Source: Zonotrichia leucophrys gambelii (Eukaryota > Chordata > Aves > Passeriformes > Passerellidae). Taken from it: 64,000 nucleotides of DNA. This document shows, in pieces, positions 13,601 to 28,600 of the stretch (its first letter is position 1; every line of letters begins with the position of its first letter). The notes under the pieces are model-generated. The model saw nothing but the letters and a program-made list of their open reading frames with translations. It did no database searches and was not told where the DNA came from. The DNA lies in assembly GCF_028769735.1 (NCBI RefSeq), contig NC_088170.1, forward strand, positions 44,126,585-44,190,584, given 5' to 3'. The position numbers and the translations under genes are program-made.

Positions 13601-16600
13601 TATCAGTAACATGGTGCCAAGAAACAGACATTTCAGAAGAAGACAAAACCTTTACACTCACATCTGTAGGTATTTCAGTTGGAGCTGGAAGATGAAACAT
13701 ATGTTAAACATTCAATCTGATCCTGTGGTAATGTTATACTTGTTTACAGGGATTCTTCTCACTTCAGTATTTTATACTATTTTCAGTATTTTATATAATT
13801 TTCCTGACATAACTGAGCTAAGTGTTAGTGTTTAATCTGTTTTTTCTTGAGTAAAATTCAAGTCCAGTGATGATCTGTGAGGAAAATGACTCTGTAAAAA
13901 CAAAGTGATGATCCTGTTACTTGGCTCAGACTACGCATTTTTACGCTTCAATAGATTTAATGCTGAAATTTGTGTAAACTGATAACAGCCTTTGATAAAG
14001 CCTTTGAAGCTTCTAGTGATCTTTTACTAAATGGGGCAGCAGCTCACATATTATATACATGAGATTTTTATAGTTGGTTACACACAAATACTCATATATG
14101 TCGCTTAGTCCTAATAACAAATATTTTTTTTGTGAGAGCAGATATTAGATACACAGCTGTCCAGTGGCACACACAAACTTGAACAGAGCTGTGAAATAAT
14201 CCAAAGTACCTTTCAGTAAGGCATTCATCATAAAGACGATTTTGTTTGCATTCTTAGTTCTGAACAGCAGACAACATAAAGTACAGACTATCATAATGTG
14301 ATAGACCTTTATCCAGGGGTTAGAATATTACAGTCTAGTTTAATTTCACTGCTGCTTGAATTTTAAATGAGGTAAGGAATAAAGAAAGGCATAAACTTAG
14401 CAATGTCTGTAAAAGATAAAGGTTTCCAGCTTAACAACAGTTCTCTGTCGTGAACCTCTTGAAACAAGTTGCAACAGACAGGCATGGGAGCCCCAGCTGA
14501 GGAAAGCTTTCATATACCTAATCTTCCAACTGGGCATCCAGTCAACTATGCATCAAAACAGCCACTGTTAAGAAAAAAAATCACTAACATCTCTCATGAA
14601 AAGTATCCTAGGTAACAAAATAATCTTATATGCAAAGTTACCTTTTGTAATTGTCTTTCAATGGCTGTTAATAATGCAAATGTCTAATTAAAAAATTATA
14701 CATTATTGCAAAATTGTTTTCACAATGACAGGAATTTAGATAAGCAAGAGACCTGTACACTCATTACTAGCAATCATTACTGACTACTAGCAATGGCAGA
14801 TATGACTAGCAGTTGTCAGACATGGAACTTGGCTTATTCTGTGGGAACACAGAAATTCCCTAGTCACTTGAAGGGAATAACAATGCCCAGAGTTACAACT
14901 AGAGAAACATAGATCTATTATAGAATACACAACTTAGAGGAAAATCTGTCACTATATTTATGTTTATATGGATATTTATACACATCTGTATGGAATATTG
15001 AATGACCATATTGCTTTAAGATTTCCCTAATACCTTTGAGAAATTTTGTTGTTTAACAGTAATAATATCACTTGCTGATTCAAAGGTACAGAAGTACAGG
15101 TGGAATAGTTGTGATCATCTAATCTATTCCCAAATCACTGTCAGACTCTTCTCTACTGTATCCATTACAGAACTTTCCAAAAAATTTCATACTGAAAAGT
15201 TTCAGCTGCCAGGGCTTTTGCTGATACAATACTCTAACAATATTTGATCTGCTCATGCTTGCCTATGAGCTGCAGATAATTTACATCCCTATTTGTCATT
15301 TATGTTCTATAAATATTTTGCAGCTTCTCCTGAGCCAGAAAGATGGCATCAGTTGCTTTCCTCCAGCCTTCTAATTCACTATTTCTACCGATAAAAAGAG
15401 AAATCACGGGGTCATCACAATATATTCTCTCCACTGAAAATATATTGGTCATCACACAGGTATCTTCTAAGCAAAATAATACAAATTTCAGGCTGGCAGC
15501 CAGTAAGCATGCTACAAGGTATGGAAGTGATTTTGTTCATGTCTTGATGCCAGGAGACAACTGCCTCCTCAATGCTCTTTAGAGTAACTTCTGTTACATC
15601 CCTTGGAAAAATTCCCTCTAACCTGCTCTGAAGTTCCTGGATTGGATATAGGCAGTAGTCAGGGTCACAGCTCCACACAGGAGCTGTGAGCGCTACTGAT
15701 AAAGTTTGTGCTCTTGCACTTGAAGGCAAAGGAGTAGGTTCACTGAGCTTCTATTTCTTTTGCAGTCTGCATATGGCATCATTTAACCACAAACATTTTT
15801 TATCAGGTATCTGGACTTTGCTAAAGTCTGTGTTAGAACATCAGCAGCCACTCAAGTGACCCCTTTATCTGGAAGCTGGCACTACTGCACATTTGCTTTT
15901 CCTCTGTCTTTTTGAGCTACTAGGCTCTACCATTTCCCTGAACTTGGAGACCATACAAACTTCCCACCCCTGACATGGTATGGATAATCCTAACATAAAC
16001 ATGTGGGAGCTTATCAGTCAGTTGTCGATAAAGTCTCTGAGCAGGGATGGATACTTAAGTGTAATTTGACTGATATTGCTTTCATTACACCACAGCTATT
16101 TACTAACACTTATACAATTGCAAAAAAACCCCTCTGTGTTGTTGCAGCAGCTGCTGAAGATGATTTGCTAAGGTGTGCTTTCCTGAGAAAAAAGATTAGT
16201 ACAATCCCCATCAGCCAGTTTGTATTGAGGACTCTTCTGTCCTTTCTCTGTGTGTGGCCGATTTGTGAGTGAAGTTCCCATTAGTGCTAATGGGAACCAT
16301 GGACATAAATCTTCCATAAAGTACACAGAGTACAGAACAGAACGGGAAGTGTGAGAATGTGGCCCTGTTATCATTTCCCTCCTCTTGGCTCTTTGGTCCA
16401 CATCTGTTGACTGTGTGGAGATTTTGCTCTACAGAAAGAAAAATACTAGCAGTTCTTTGGGTTTCTGGCAGAAATTAATAAACTGCATGCTTTTAAAACA
16501 GGCTTGAGTGATGATAATGCAATTAAAGATGTCGTATATATTTCTTCTGATTTTAAGTAAACTTTCTTCCAGTACTTTCTCTCTTCTTCTAAGTTTGGAA

Positions 16601-19600
16601 ATGTCATTCAAACTTCAATCCTAAAGATCACAGCATGTGAAACAATTACAGTAAGAATTAAGAAAAAATATTTTAATGGAATGTGAAAGAAGTTTCTATT
16701 AAATTACTGACTTGATAGCTCCAACATGCAAACCAGAATAAAGTATGTAACAGGGATAATTTATATGAGACTCTAAACATGCTGGAAATGTAACTAGATA
16801 CAATTGAACTATCATTCCTTCACAATTTTGGGCTAAATTCTGATACTGATCTACTAAAATACTAGGCTTTAGTGTGGTCTGTTAAGAAGAAGATATGTCA
16901 AATACATGTATTAAGATCACAGAGACATTGCTGAATAAAGATCTAAATGTTTTAGGCAACCACTGTGAAGAGAGGAATTTTTTTTTCCTATATTCTTAAA
17001 TATTTTAACAAGCTTTGTGAAGAAAATTGCATTCTGCTGTGTATTGCTCATTGCCAGCAAGTACAGCCAAGTGCTCTGCAACACACAGAAAGCAAAAAGC
17101 GGAAGCTGGCTGTTCAGAACAAGAGTTTTGTGCAGGCAATGCACAACCTCCCTGCTGAAGATGTATCCTGCTACACTAATCAGTGTCAAGGACCAGATTC
17201 TACTGACATTGGTAGTGCTGATCTGGACCCACAGTGTAAAAATCATTTGGAACATTTACTCACCATCTTGTGCTGAATAAATGACAGCAGTGAGGCTGAA
17301 TGGCCCGTCCCCTTTGTTGTTAAAAGCTTTCACTTTTACTTGATACTGAGTTGAAGGTGGCATTGATTCATCCTTGTGGACATAGCGGCCAATTTCAGGA
17401 TTAGTAACTGTAACTCTTCTCCATTCTTTCTCACCAAATGGCTTGAAGGCCACTATATAACCAAAGTTATTGCCATAGTGGTATTCTCTTGACAAAGGCT
17501 GTAGAGACAAAAAAAATAAAATGTTAATTTTTGCTAAACAGCTAGGTCTAGAATTAAATATAAATAATGCAGAAAGCGTTGATATGTATATTGTAAAAAC
17601 ACTGAACCAAACCTCCATTTCATCCTGTTTCCTTCAATGGCTTGCTTCCACCCCCTTTAAAATAGGCCCTGTTAGATCTCCAGTATTAGTGCATTTGTTA
17701 GGAAAACATTTTAATAACTTTTTCCTCCTCTGAACTCAGAGCAACACACATCATGTTATCTCCCACAGAAAGAAAGCAAGAATAATTGTGTAATAAAACA
17801 GCTGCAGCTAGCCAAAAAAGGACCTAAGGAATGAGGCACAGTAGATATGTAACACAGACATATTATACCAGTATAGGAGTCCATATACCTGTGGATTCTT
17901 TTGCATATTCCTGCAAAAGAATCACAGTGAAGAGAAAATCTATGTGGCTGGCCCAAATTATATTAATTTACTGAAAGTTTGTCACCTAGGCAACTGGCAC
18001 AGCTGACAAAGAAAGATGGACACATTCAAAGAATGACTCATCCTACCACTTTTCACTGACAATGGAGGGGATCCAGATGCTGATTTGGACTACCTAGCTT
18101 CTAACTGGCAAATCCTTTAATGAAATGACTTCCACTTTCAGTACAGGCATTAAAGGTACCTATCCAAAGTATTTCTTAAAACTACAGTTGATTTCCTATA
18201 CCTAGGAATACTGGAAAATACAAAATAAAGGAAGACAATCTGCCATATGGATTTTTCTTCTTTTACCAACGTTCTACATTCAGTGATCCCTTCTCAGTCT
18301 ATAGAGCTTTTACCACAACTATTAGACACTGCATCCAACCAGCCAAAATCACATCATTCATCTGTGCATCAGGAGGTTGATCAGAAGCATCCTTTGAAAA
18401 TAAGCTTTCTGCATCACCTTTTTCCCTAATGGAAACCTCACAGAGGTGAAATAGATTATCTTGAGGCAAAGGTCTTGCAGCAGTGACACAGAAAGTAATT
18501 ATTCTCTTTAGGTGTTTGCCCACTACTGCAGCACTTTGGCCAACATGTATGGAGATACTCTGAGCAAGGTTTTCTGAAACTTCCATGTAGCTGATCTTCT
18601 GAATCTATCACTGTAACTAGCTGCTTAAAATAAAGCAGAATTTGATCTCATATGCCAAAGTAAGCAGACTAGATGAGGCCCTAGCCTCAGAATAATTTTC
18701 AGCCAGAGCAAACTTTAGAAAGCCAGGAATGGTACATAAAATTATACTCTTTCAAAAGAATTTGAAATTTGAAAGCAGCTTTCTCTCCAATGGCTGCACA
18801 TAATAAGTAGCTGAACAGTTTGTAGAATTCACTGAAATGTTTATAAAAGAAAATGGGAGAGGGAAACACAAATGGGGGAAAATGAGGAAGAATGGGCATG
18901 CCACTCCTAGCTCTCCTTCTCAGTTCCTCTTTCAAAACAAGTCTTAGAAGAGCTTTGATTGCATCTCTGGCTGTCTCATTCAACCTGGGCTTATGAATCA
19001 TAGAAGAAGCTGAAAAGGGGTTGGCAGCAACATGTGAACCTGACATACATTTTGTTCTTCTTTTCTTAATTAAGGACTATTTAGAGTAGCATATGTAAAT
19101 GCCAGCACATTTGGGGGAATCAATATGTATTTTTATCTTAGCCTTACAGATAGATATATTGTTGTCTGTCAGACTCTGTGAACCTAAAGCCTCTATTTAA
19201 AAACTCTTGCTACACATAGGATAGAAGATTCTTGGGAAATAAATACTTGAAGCCATGCTTAATTTATCTCTCTAAAGGAGCTACCCAGAACAGATGTGAA
19301 AAGCGTAACACTAGGTAAGAGAAATAACGAGAATAAAAATCTGCCTGGGTCAACAGGAAATACTAAACTGGTCTTGTACTTCTGGTCTTGCCTTAGTCAC
19401 TATTCTTTCTCCTGATTATATTTTCTTTGTTTAGTTTGGTCAGAGTCAAGTTATCACTGTATTGGAAATGCCATGAGTACCAGTCTTCATATACAATGCC
19501 AGGAGCAGCTCTGCAGTTTGTTAAAGTTTTTAGAAGAAAATCTTATTAAGTAAAATAATCTAGGTCTTCTGCACCTGCCCACTGCATGTGTTCTTTTGCT

Positions 19601-22600
19601 CTTCAAAAATAAAGAGACCAGAATTAAGCCAATTTACTTCCTAACCTATTATTAGTGGAAATTCCAACCTTTCCAATATATTGTAACAGAACTGTGGACC
19701 TCTTTTTTCAGACACTTAAAAATCTTTTCTTCAATGTTAGGAAGAATACTTAGGATTACTGAATAAATATTTTGCACTCAGTTAAGAAACAAAAAAAAAA
19801 AAACCAAAACCCCCCAAAAAACTCAGCCAGGAAAGCACAAATCTGATAGCTCAAAGATATGGCTGGCTATTTCTGTCATACTTGAGAACTTTCACAGATA
19901 TGTGATCAATCCAGAGTACAAAAAGAAGGAAATATGCTTATGGATGAAAAACTGCATATTCATAAGGAGAATCCCTATACAACATACATGCAATTGGACT
20001 TATGACATCTTTACATTACTTCCCCCAAAAAAAAGCACTCTTCCTACAGGCACTTCAGCTGCTACCTATGAAACAACTATTCCCCAGAAGACACAAATGG
20101 CATAATGTGCCAAATGTATCTCATAGCCTTACAACAGTGAACAGAGAGGTCAAAAGAAAACAAACTTGGTAATTTTCTCAAGCATAACACAACCATCCTT
20201 CTTTGCCAGAGGTAATGCTGCTGTATTTCTGTTTTTCCCGGATACTGATAGGCTTTGACAGGAATCCAACAATAATTTTTTTATTTTTTTCTCCCTAGCT
20301 TCCCCAAATATCCTGCAGTTAATTTCAGTTCTCTCTTTCATGCTGCTTTTACCTATGCAATCTTGTTTATAAATCCTTATCCTCACTTGTGCGGTGACTT
20401 GATTTTCCCTTAGCTTAGTGTCTCTTTTCCCTTATTGCTTTAGGTATATCCACAGTATAGGTAAGTTTTCAAAACCATTGCTTCAATAGCAGAATGAAGT
20501 CTGCTTTAAATGATGCATTATCACAGTCAGTATGTGTTACAAACTCTTTGTTTTAGAATGTTTTAGATGATATTTTAGAAATGTCCAACACATAAACCCC
20601 TAAGGTACTCTCTTCTTAATTCCTTTTCATGTATTTTTTCATGAGAAAAGTCTGAAAAACCACATATTATATACGAATCCTGCTCTCACAAGACCCAGAG
20701 ACCAACCATTCACAGGTTTGAGGAGGAGTAAGATCAGATATAAGACAGTACAGGTTTCATGCCATCTTGCATGCGCAATACTTACCATCCATGTTATTGT
20801 CAGCTCTCGATTGCTTCCACCCCCTCCTCCAACATCAGAAGGAGCCACATTAGGAGCTAGTGAAACAGAAGAGACAAGAACAATTACTACAAAGTATGCA
20901 GCAGACAGCTGTAAGGCCAATGAGCACACGTGGCACACACAATTAAAGTAATGATGGTGTGCAATCTGCCAAGACTAACGTATAGCTACTGCTTCAGGAA
21001 ATGTGCCAGCTGTAACCATAGCTAGCAATCATTCTTCCTTCTCCCTGTATTATCTGCAAATATTTAATTGAATATTCAGGAATGGAAAATTTCTTATAAG
21101 TCTTAAGAGAAGCACATTGTGTATTTTTCTCGTGCTTTCTCAGATGTTGGTATGCCAGGGGCTCAAGCACTGTGGACTTGCACGTGTCATTACCTCAACA
21201 CACTGTGATCAGTTACACCTACTTCAATGGATTTACTTCCTGTGTGTAAGGTTAAATCTATAGGTCTATCTTTGAAGCACTGGCTGCCTAACTGTATTCT
21301 AGATTAGTAGCACATATCTTCTTGATAGTCCTGTTCAGGATGGGTAGATGTACCTAAGCAAAACTGGCATAGCAATTTATAATTTACTAATTCCATCTTA
21401 TACTGATATTCTGTGTAATGAAATATGATCTGTTCATCTATCATTGGTGCACAGCTGGGTGGTAAAGTGGGATACTTTCAAGGACTCCATTAGAAATCAT
21501 TCCTATATTGTAATTTCTCTCAGATTCTTTGCACTGAGTGCAACAATTCTGTTGCTATCCTCTCTGGTGTTTGTGTATTAATCTGCTGTAACTCAATATG
21601 GACACATAATGTGCCACTGAAAACTTAGGATGTGACAGCTTATCTACAGGGCACTAATTATGCCTCAGATATGCATGTATGAGCTATATGCCCTACCTAA
21701 AATAATGTGTTCTTTATGTAAAAAAATTCCGATGGGATTGGCCATTTTCTCTACTACTCAGTGAAAGCCATAAGTCATGGTGCTCAAGCACTAGGTAAGT
21801 AAGATATTTGCTGAGGCCTTCTCTGAGGGTCAGCAGAAGAGGAGCACAAACAGAGTAGAACTAATGTTTTCAGACAGGATAAAAGTATGTAAAAATAAAT
21901 TTGAAATTGAAATCAGCATTCAGTGCATGGTTTGCATTATTCATTCCTGTCCTTTCTGAAAACAAATTAGTGGAGATCAAGACTAAACATACATATGACA
22001 ATTTGAGAGAAAGCTGGAGTTTGTCACTTGACCTTGTAGTCACACTATCTATTATAAATATATAGCAACGTTAGAAGCAGAGGGTTGCTAGAATGCTTAA
22101 GTAGTCCAAGAAGATAGACAGGCTGCCAAAGAACAGAAAAAACCTGACTGTTTAAAGTCTAACAAGTCATTATTTTCAAAAGTATCTTCCTCATTCTCCC
22201 AACCATTAAACCCAGGTTTCTCTCTCTGTTAAGACCAGGTAACTAACTTAGACAATTACTCTAGTGCACCCCAAAGCTAAAATACATAAACCCAGCCCTT
22301 GATTCATTGAATTTCAAGAAATCTCTGTGAAATGTTATTGATGAAACAAGCCGCTTCATTAAAAATAAAAAACATTGCCCACAGTCTTAGCATGTTAATA
22401 AGTTACTGAAATTAGTTATCTACCAGAAGAGAGACTTCCAAACTGAAAAAGATACTGACAACTTTTAAGTGTAACAGACATTATTTGTCACCACATAGTA
22501 CAACAAAGACACAGCACTGTTGCTGTTTAACACAAAAAACTGTTAACAATAACTACAATATGTAGACATGGATTTTTGTTTGTTATTTACCTTTTTAGAA

Positions 22601-25600
22601 TTATATTAAAATGCACATAGAGTTGTGCACACTGCTTCTGTAGTACCTTTGACATTGATTGTGCAACACAAACCCTACTGTTGCTTAAAACAAACATCAG
22701 CTCCTGGTAGAAAACACACTTGGGTGCAGAAGTTAATCTGTAAACTGTAAATTATTTATACCCTATTTTGTCATGACAATGAGTGCCGAGTGATGCCTAA
22801 GAAGACTATACTACTATTTTGCATGGTTTGCCAAAAACTGTCACACAGTCTGCCAGGGCAGGGTGCTGCGCCCAGGGAATCAGACAACAGACCAAATAGA
22901 CCACTTCTTGCAAAAGAGATACATCCTGCTACAAAATTGGAAAGTATGCCATTTCTGGGGGGCTACAAAAAATGCCATGAACGTAGAGCACTGCAAACTG
23001 CAGGACACCACCCCTACTCCCCATTTCCCACTACCCCTAGTCCATTATTTCTCTCCTTATCTGTGTCTTTGCTAACATTTTTTTAAAAGTCTATTGTGCA
23101 CCAGACTTCTCCTGTAGATTCTTGGGCCTTCAAATGCAGCTCTTGAGTCAAAACACATGCGCTAGAAGTCAATTTTCTAGGCAGTGATTATCTTTGACTT
23201 TATTATTAAAGTTCCATGGCTTTTCCTTCTTTATCCAAAATAATTTAACCAATTTATCTTCTTTCTCCCCAAGCAACAAAATTTTAATGGACCAAGTTTG
23301 CCATTAGTGAATGTTTTGAAATTTACAATGCAAATACATTTTACTTTGAAAATACAATCTAATCAAAGTTATGACCCAGCCGGTGTAATTGGAAAAGTTG
23401 CTTTCCACACTTTGGTTTTTCATTTTTAGTTTCGAAACTCAAGCTATGGGAAACAATTGTAAAGAAATCTAGACTGTGAGTGGTTGCTACTCTGTGGAAT
23501 ACAGGTTTGTTGGACACAGTCTTTGTGCAGTGATACATTACCCCCTAGGAAACCACTGTTATCTCCTCTGTACAGTCAAACCAGAATGTATTATCTGGAA
23601 TAGTAACATCTAAGTCCTCATTTTGGTGAATTCATTATAAAAGGGATGTGCCTGAGCCTGAAGAATACCCTTAAATATGCTCTGAGCTTTTATCACTGAG
23701 CAACCAGACTGGTAAGAGAGTACGCTGTGTTGTATAATGTCACATACATGACGCGACGTAAGAAGACACCAGACCAAACCTGCAATCACAAATAACTGGC
23801 ATTATTCAGTAGAACATATATCCTGTGATGTATTCTTTAGTTAGAATACAAACCAAATAGCAAATGGACATTTTCCTTGTTAAATATATGCATGTTTTAT
23901 CCTAAGTCCTGAACCATGCTCCCAAACATGTGCATGCACTCATACACACACAGCCTGGCTGACAGACACAGTGGGGGATCTCTGAAAGATGCAGCATGAT
24001 TCTGTTCAGTAATGAAGACAAATTTGCCATATCTTGATGTTTCCTTTCTGTCTGCTTTGATGCATTCACATCTTCACAGTTTGGTACTTGCTTACTACAA
24101 TCTGTAGTAGTGGGCAGCTGAAAATATATTCTCTGCACATTGGATCTTATAAACTGCTTTTTTTAGAGTAAAACCTAGGATTACAAAATTGGTGAACAAA
24201 AGTGTGAAAATTAAGAAACACATTTAAAAAAACCCTGACATTTTCTGTTTACGTACGAGCGCCTTCAGTTCTAATCCTTGGCGAAGGCATGCTGGGCTCT
24301 CCTGTCCCCAGAGTGTTTGTGGCTATTATCCGGAATTCATATTCCATCCATGGAATTAAATCAATCACTGTAGCAGATTCCATATTTCCTTCAATATCTG
24401 ATGGGTCTAAAAAAGAGATTAAATGCTTTAGAAAACAGCATTTTCCCACTTAGGTCAGCAACAGTGTGGTTGATTGTGACAAAACTTGCACTATTCTGCA
24501 ACCACACAGAGAAAGCTAAAGCAAACTTGACATTGTAGATTAGGAATATCATATTTTACAAAGAGTACCCACAGCAGTGACTGGGAATCTGGAAACTATG
24601 ACACTAGCTTGGATAAACCCTTATTGACATGTAAGTTTTAACTGGGTGTGAACTAGTACATGTAGTTATGAGATTTCCTTACTAATTACATATTGCAGCT
24701 GTAGAATTTCATTTTACCTACAGACAAATGCAATGAGAAATTTGTAATGCAGAAACAGTAAAATAAAAATTCATTACATGGACAGACAAGGGCTTGACAT
24801 GTAGGGTTCAATCAATTGATGAAGAGAGGTTTATAAAATGTAGGCCTATTTTGGTGCACCTAATTAGTGAGCGTGTTACAACTTGCTATCTGGTTCTGAT
24901 CATGAAATGTAAATGTTCCTGCAATTCCTATGAAAAGGCTTGTAATTGTCTTAAGGATAAGCTTCTTTATCATAAATAAGTGAGTAACTCATGACTGTCT
25001 GCAATTCACAGACAATAGGGGTTGTTTCTATAGCTGTCTGCGGCTATGAAAAGACAGAGGATTTTCATTTATATACAAACAAGAGTTGTTTGTCAAATTA
25101 GAGTGCTGTGTTCAGAGAAGGATGAGAACTGAGATATTCTGCACTAGAAAGGCAGTTGATTTGGAATTAAAATATAAATGCAATGCCTGCAAAAAACACA
25201 GGCAACAACAGTGTAAGCACTAGATGGTGACACCACTTCCCTCTTCCTAATGATCATTACATTTCATTCCAAAGGGAGGTCTTGAAGGAGAAAGGAACAG
25301 ACTTTCCATTTTTCTTTCTACCTGACCACCATCCTCTCTCATCCTTACTCAAATTATTTTTCTGTCTAGTCATTAAAGTTATTGCAAACCTCTCTGTCAT
25401 CCAAGTAGTGATACAAATTTAACATAATTTCAATGTCCTTCCTGGGATATCTGATCTCTTTATTTAATTTTACTGTCCCTCAGATTCCCAGAACCATTAT
25501 TAACACTTGGCACAATGAGAATCTGAATCCCCTTAACTGGAAAGAGCAACATAAATGTAAACAACTTATTACATAATCCATTCATACATATTTCCATGCT

Positions 25601-28600
25601 GTGAAGTAGAATACACTTCTTTCACACAATACACTCAGTATTATGAAACCCGAGATGAATGATTTGGCTGGGAGAATAATGTTAGTAGTAATAATAACAG
25701 TATTTCCAAAAGGCAATGCCAAAGTATATTTTCTTGTTTCACACATTGAAAATTAGCAGCATTAAGTGATAGCCTAAACATTTGGTGACAGATCAATTTG
25801 GACTGTTCATCACGTTTCATTAATCTGAAAGTTAACACTGAATCAAAATAGGAGCAGCTCAGCAATTAGGTAAAAGCTTGCAGTGACGCCAGTGATGGTT
25901 AGTATGATGACTTTACCTATTTTGAGGGAATCATCTATTTAACAAAATTCCTAACTGTGGTTCAAATGAAAAAGTAATGACTTTGAAACACCAGAATAGT
26001 TACTGTCAACTTTTCAGAACTTAATAATGTATATCTTTTGTGTTAGTGTCTTTAAAAAGGAATTCAACAATCTGGATTCCTCTGTCCCACCCACCCAGCA
26101 TTCTTCAGGGTAAGATTCAAAGTCTGACTGCATGTCTCAAAGACTATCCCAGTAATTCTGAGAAGCAGAGAACTTCAGAGGTGCAGAGAATTTCATCCCA
26201 TCATGCCTATAAAATTGCAAGTAGGGATTCTTCCTGAGAAGTGAGAAAAGTAGTTTCAAGTCTGCTCTGAGTGAGACAGAATAAAGATCTGAAACCAACA
26301 CTTATGTTAACTCTTATACCTCCATTTCCAGTTCCAATAATGCACAGCACAAACAAAACAGTACCAGTTGCCACCTGAAATTCTTCACATTTCCTTATTT
26401 TCATTAATTGAAAAGTACAGAATGAATAAGAAATAAAACTAACTTATCCTGAGAAAAGCGGAGTTAAGTCTAAAAGGATCCTCCCTCCTGCATGTATTTT
26501 TACTGAACCAAATAATCAGTTATTAGAACAGCTCCAATTTCTACATTTTTTTTAACGTTCAAAGAAATCTATTCTAAAGAAGCCATTAAACAAGATATAA
26601 GAGATAAGAATGGGCTGGGGAACCTTCTGGGTTTTTCCAAGCTCTTTGACATAAAAAATATCAGTCCTGGCTGATGGAGGCAATCATAACCAAGTGAACT
26701 TCATATACTACATAGTCTGAAAGAAAAACATGATCTGAGGCAGAAGACTATATCTAACGTTTTACTCTAAAAAATGTAAGGGATTTTCAGTTCAATATGT
26801 CAGTTTGTTTCTTATATGTCTGTAGTTTCAAGTGAAAACTTAAATGGAAGACAATCACTGGAACTATTATTATTCTTAGTATTTAGAAATGCTGAGTATG
26901 TGATATCTTAATTCCACAGGAAAGCACTTCAGTTGTAATTTATAAGGATGGGATAATGAAACACATTGATAGGAAAATTCTGTATAGCTTGTGACAATGC
27001 TATCCTTCATAAAGCATTCAGAGATACTAGTAGCCTAAAAAATATTAAAATTTATGCTTTTATGTTAAATCCTGCAAAAAATTTACATTAGCATGTCCTG
27101 TGCTCAGGTAGGTTCCTCTTTAACTGCAATTTTGTGGCACAATGATGACATCCAGTGGTTAGAAGGATAATCTTAGCCATGTTTTCTCTAGGGGTGCCAG
27201 TTTTAATGCAACTGGAACTTAGTCTGCTCCCAGGAAAAAGCAGACAATTTTACCCAGCTTTCTCCATAAAAATTACAAAAACGATGACATCCACTTTTCA
27301 TCCCAATGAACTTATAAATAAATTTTTATGATTCCAGCAGTTGACGTTGAATGTTTCAGGCAACAAGGAAAGAGCCAAAAAAACAAGCAGCAACTCTGGC
27401 TGGCTCTTTTCTGTATTTCTCCATATTCAGTTCAGGACTTCAAAATGCTGGGAACAGAATTTCCCAGCAAATGCTGTTGACCAGACACTGACACTGATGG
27501 AGCAGACATCAACAGCATCCCTGGTTTCCTTCTACTGTGATTACTTTTCAATTAGTCAAACTTTCTAACAATTATACTTTAAAACTTACTATCTTTATTT
27601 CTTCTGGCATTACTCTTACCTGTTTTGGCATCTTTCCACTCTTCAGATAAAAAGGTTTTTGATTGGATAGTGTATTTAGAAATAGGACTATGATTGTCTG
27701 TTCCACGACTCCAGGTAAGTGCTACAGAAGTGTCTCTGATTTCTTCTATTCTTATACCTCCAGGGGGGCCGGGAGGACCTGGAAAAACAAAAAACAGTAC
27801 AATTAACAAATTAAATGTGCTGAAAGTATTAAATTTCATCAACTTTTAATACTTTAGGGAATGATTCAGAGGAAAGCTCCTCTTGCATTTTATTACTACC
27901 AAATAAAACTTCCATGATTCTTGCCTCATCAATATTGAGATAATTTTAAGTGAAAAGATGATACTTTGAAAATGTTGCTGCTCTTTTTACCAAATAAAAC
28001 TGAACTCAGGAAGAAACTCAAAAAAATTTCCTTCTCAAATTCCACCTAATGCTGACCTTATTGGGGGCCCACCTTTAATCTACACTTCTGCTTGTGCCAC
28101 TTGGGCCCTGGCAGCAAGTTATGTGGAAAACCCTGTGACTTATTTTGGAGAAAAACCATACTGCAGAAGAGATTTCTATAGATCTCTTCCTATTTTTCTT
28201 GGTCTTCATATTACCCCAGTGTGGTAAACCCCTCATCATGTTCCAAGCTCCTACAAAATTCTGGTTTTGTTATTGTGCTTCTGTTTTGTATGATACACAG
28301 TTATCTGATGCATATTAACTGTTGTGTAAAAACAGATACAATGCATTAGGACTACTGAAATGTATTTTCTGCTTCAACATTCAGAGATAATAAAATGCCA
28401 ACATGATTCAGATAATTATCCAACAACCTGATTGAACATATCCCAGAGAATATTAAAAACCCCAAGAGTACCATAATATATTTCTCTGCACTATTAACAG
28501 AGAAACCACAGAGAATCAAAACAAAACAAAAAAGAATGGAAGGAGATTTCTACATCAGATCTAAACACACAGTGTGCCAAATATATTTTCAGCTCCTCTT

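Noticed and set aside
15415..15729. 104-codon minus-strand open frame
   Set aside because: It looks protein-like in part, but I recognise no family, and it lacks splice sites fitting CNTN1.
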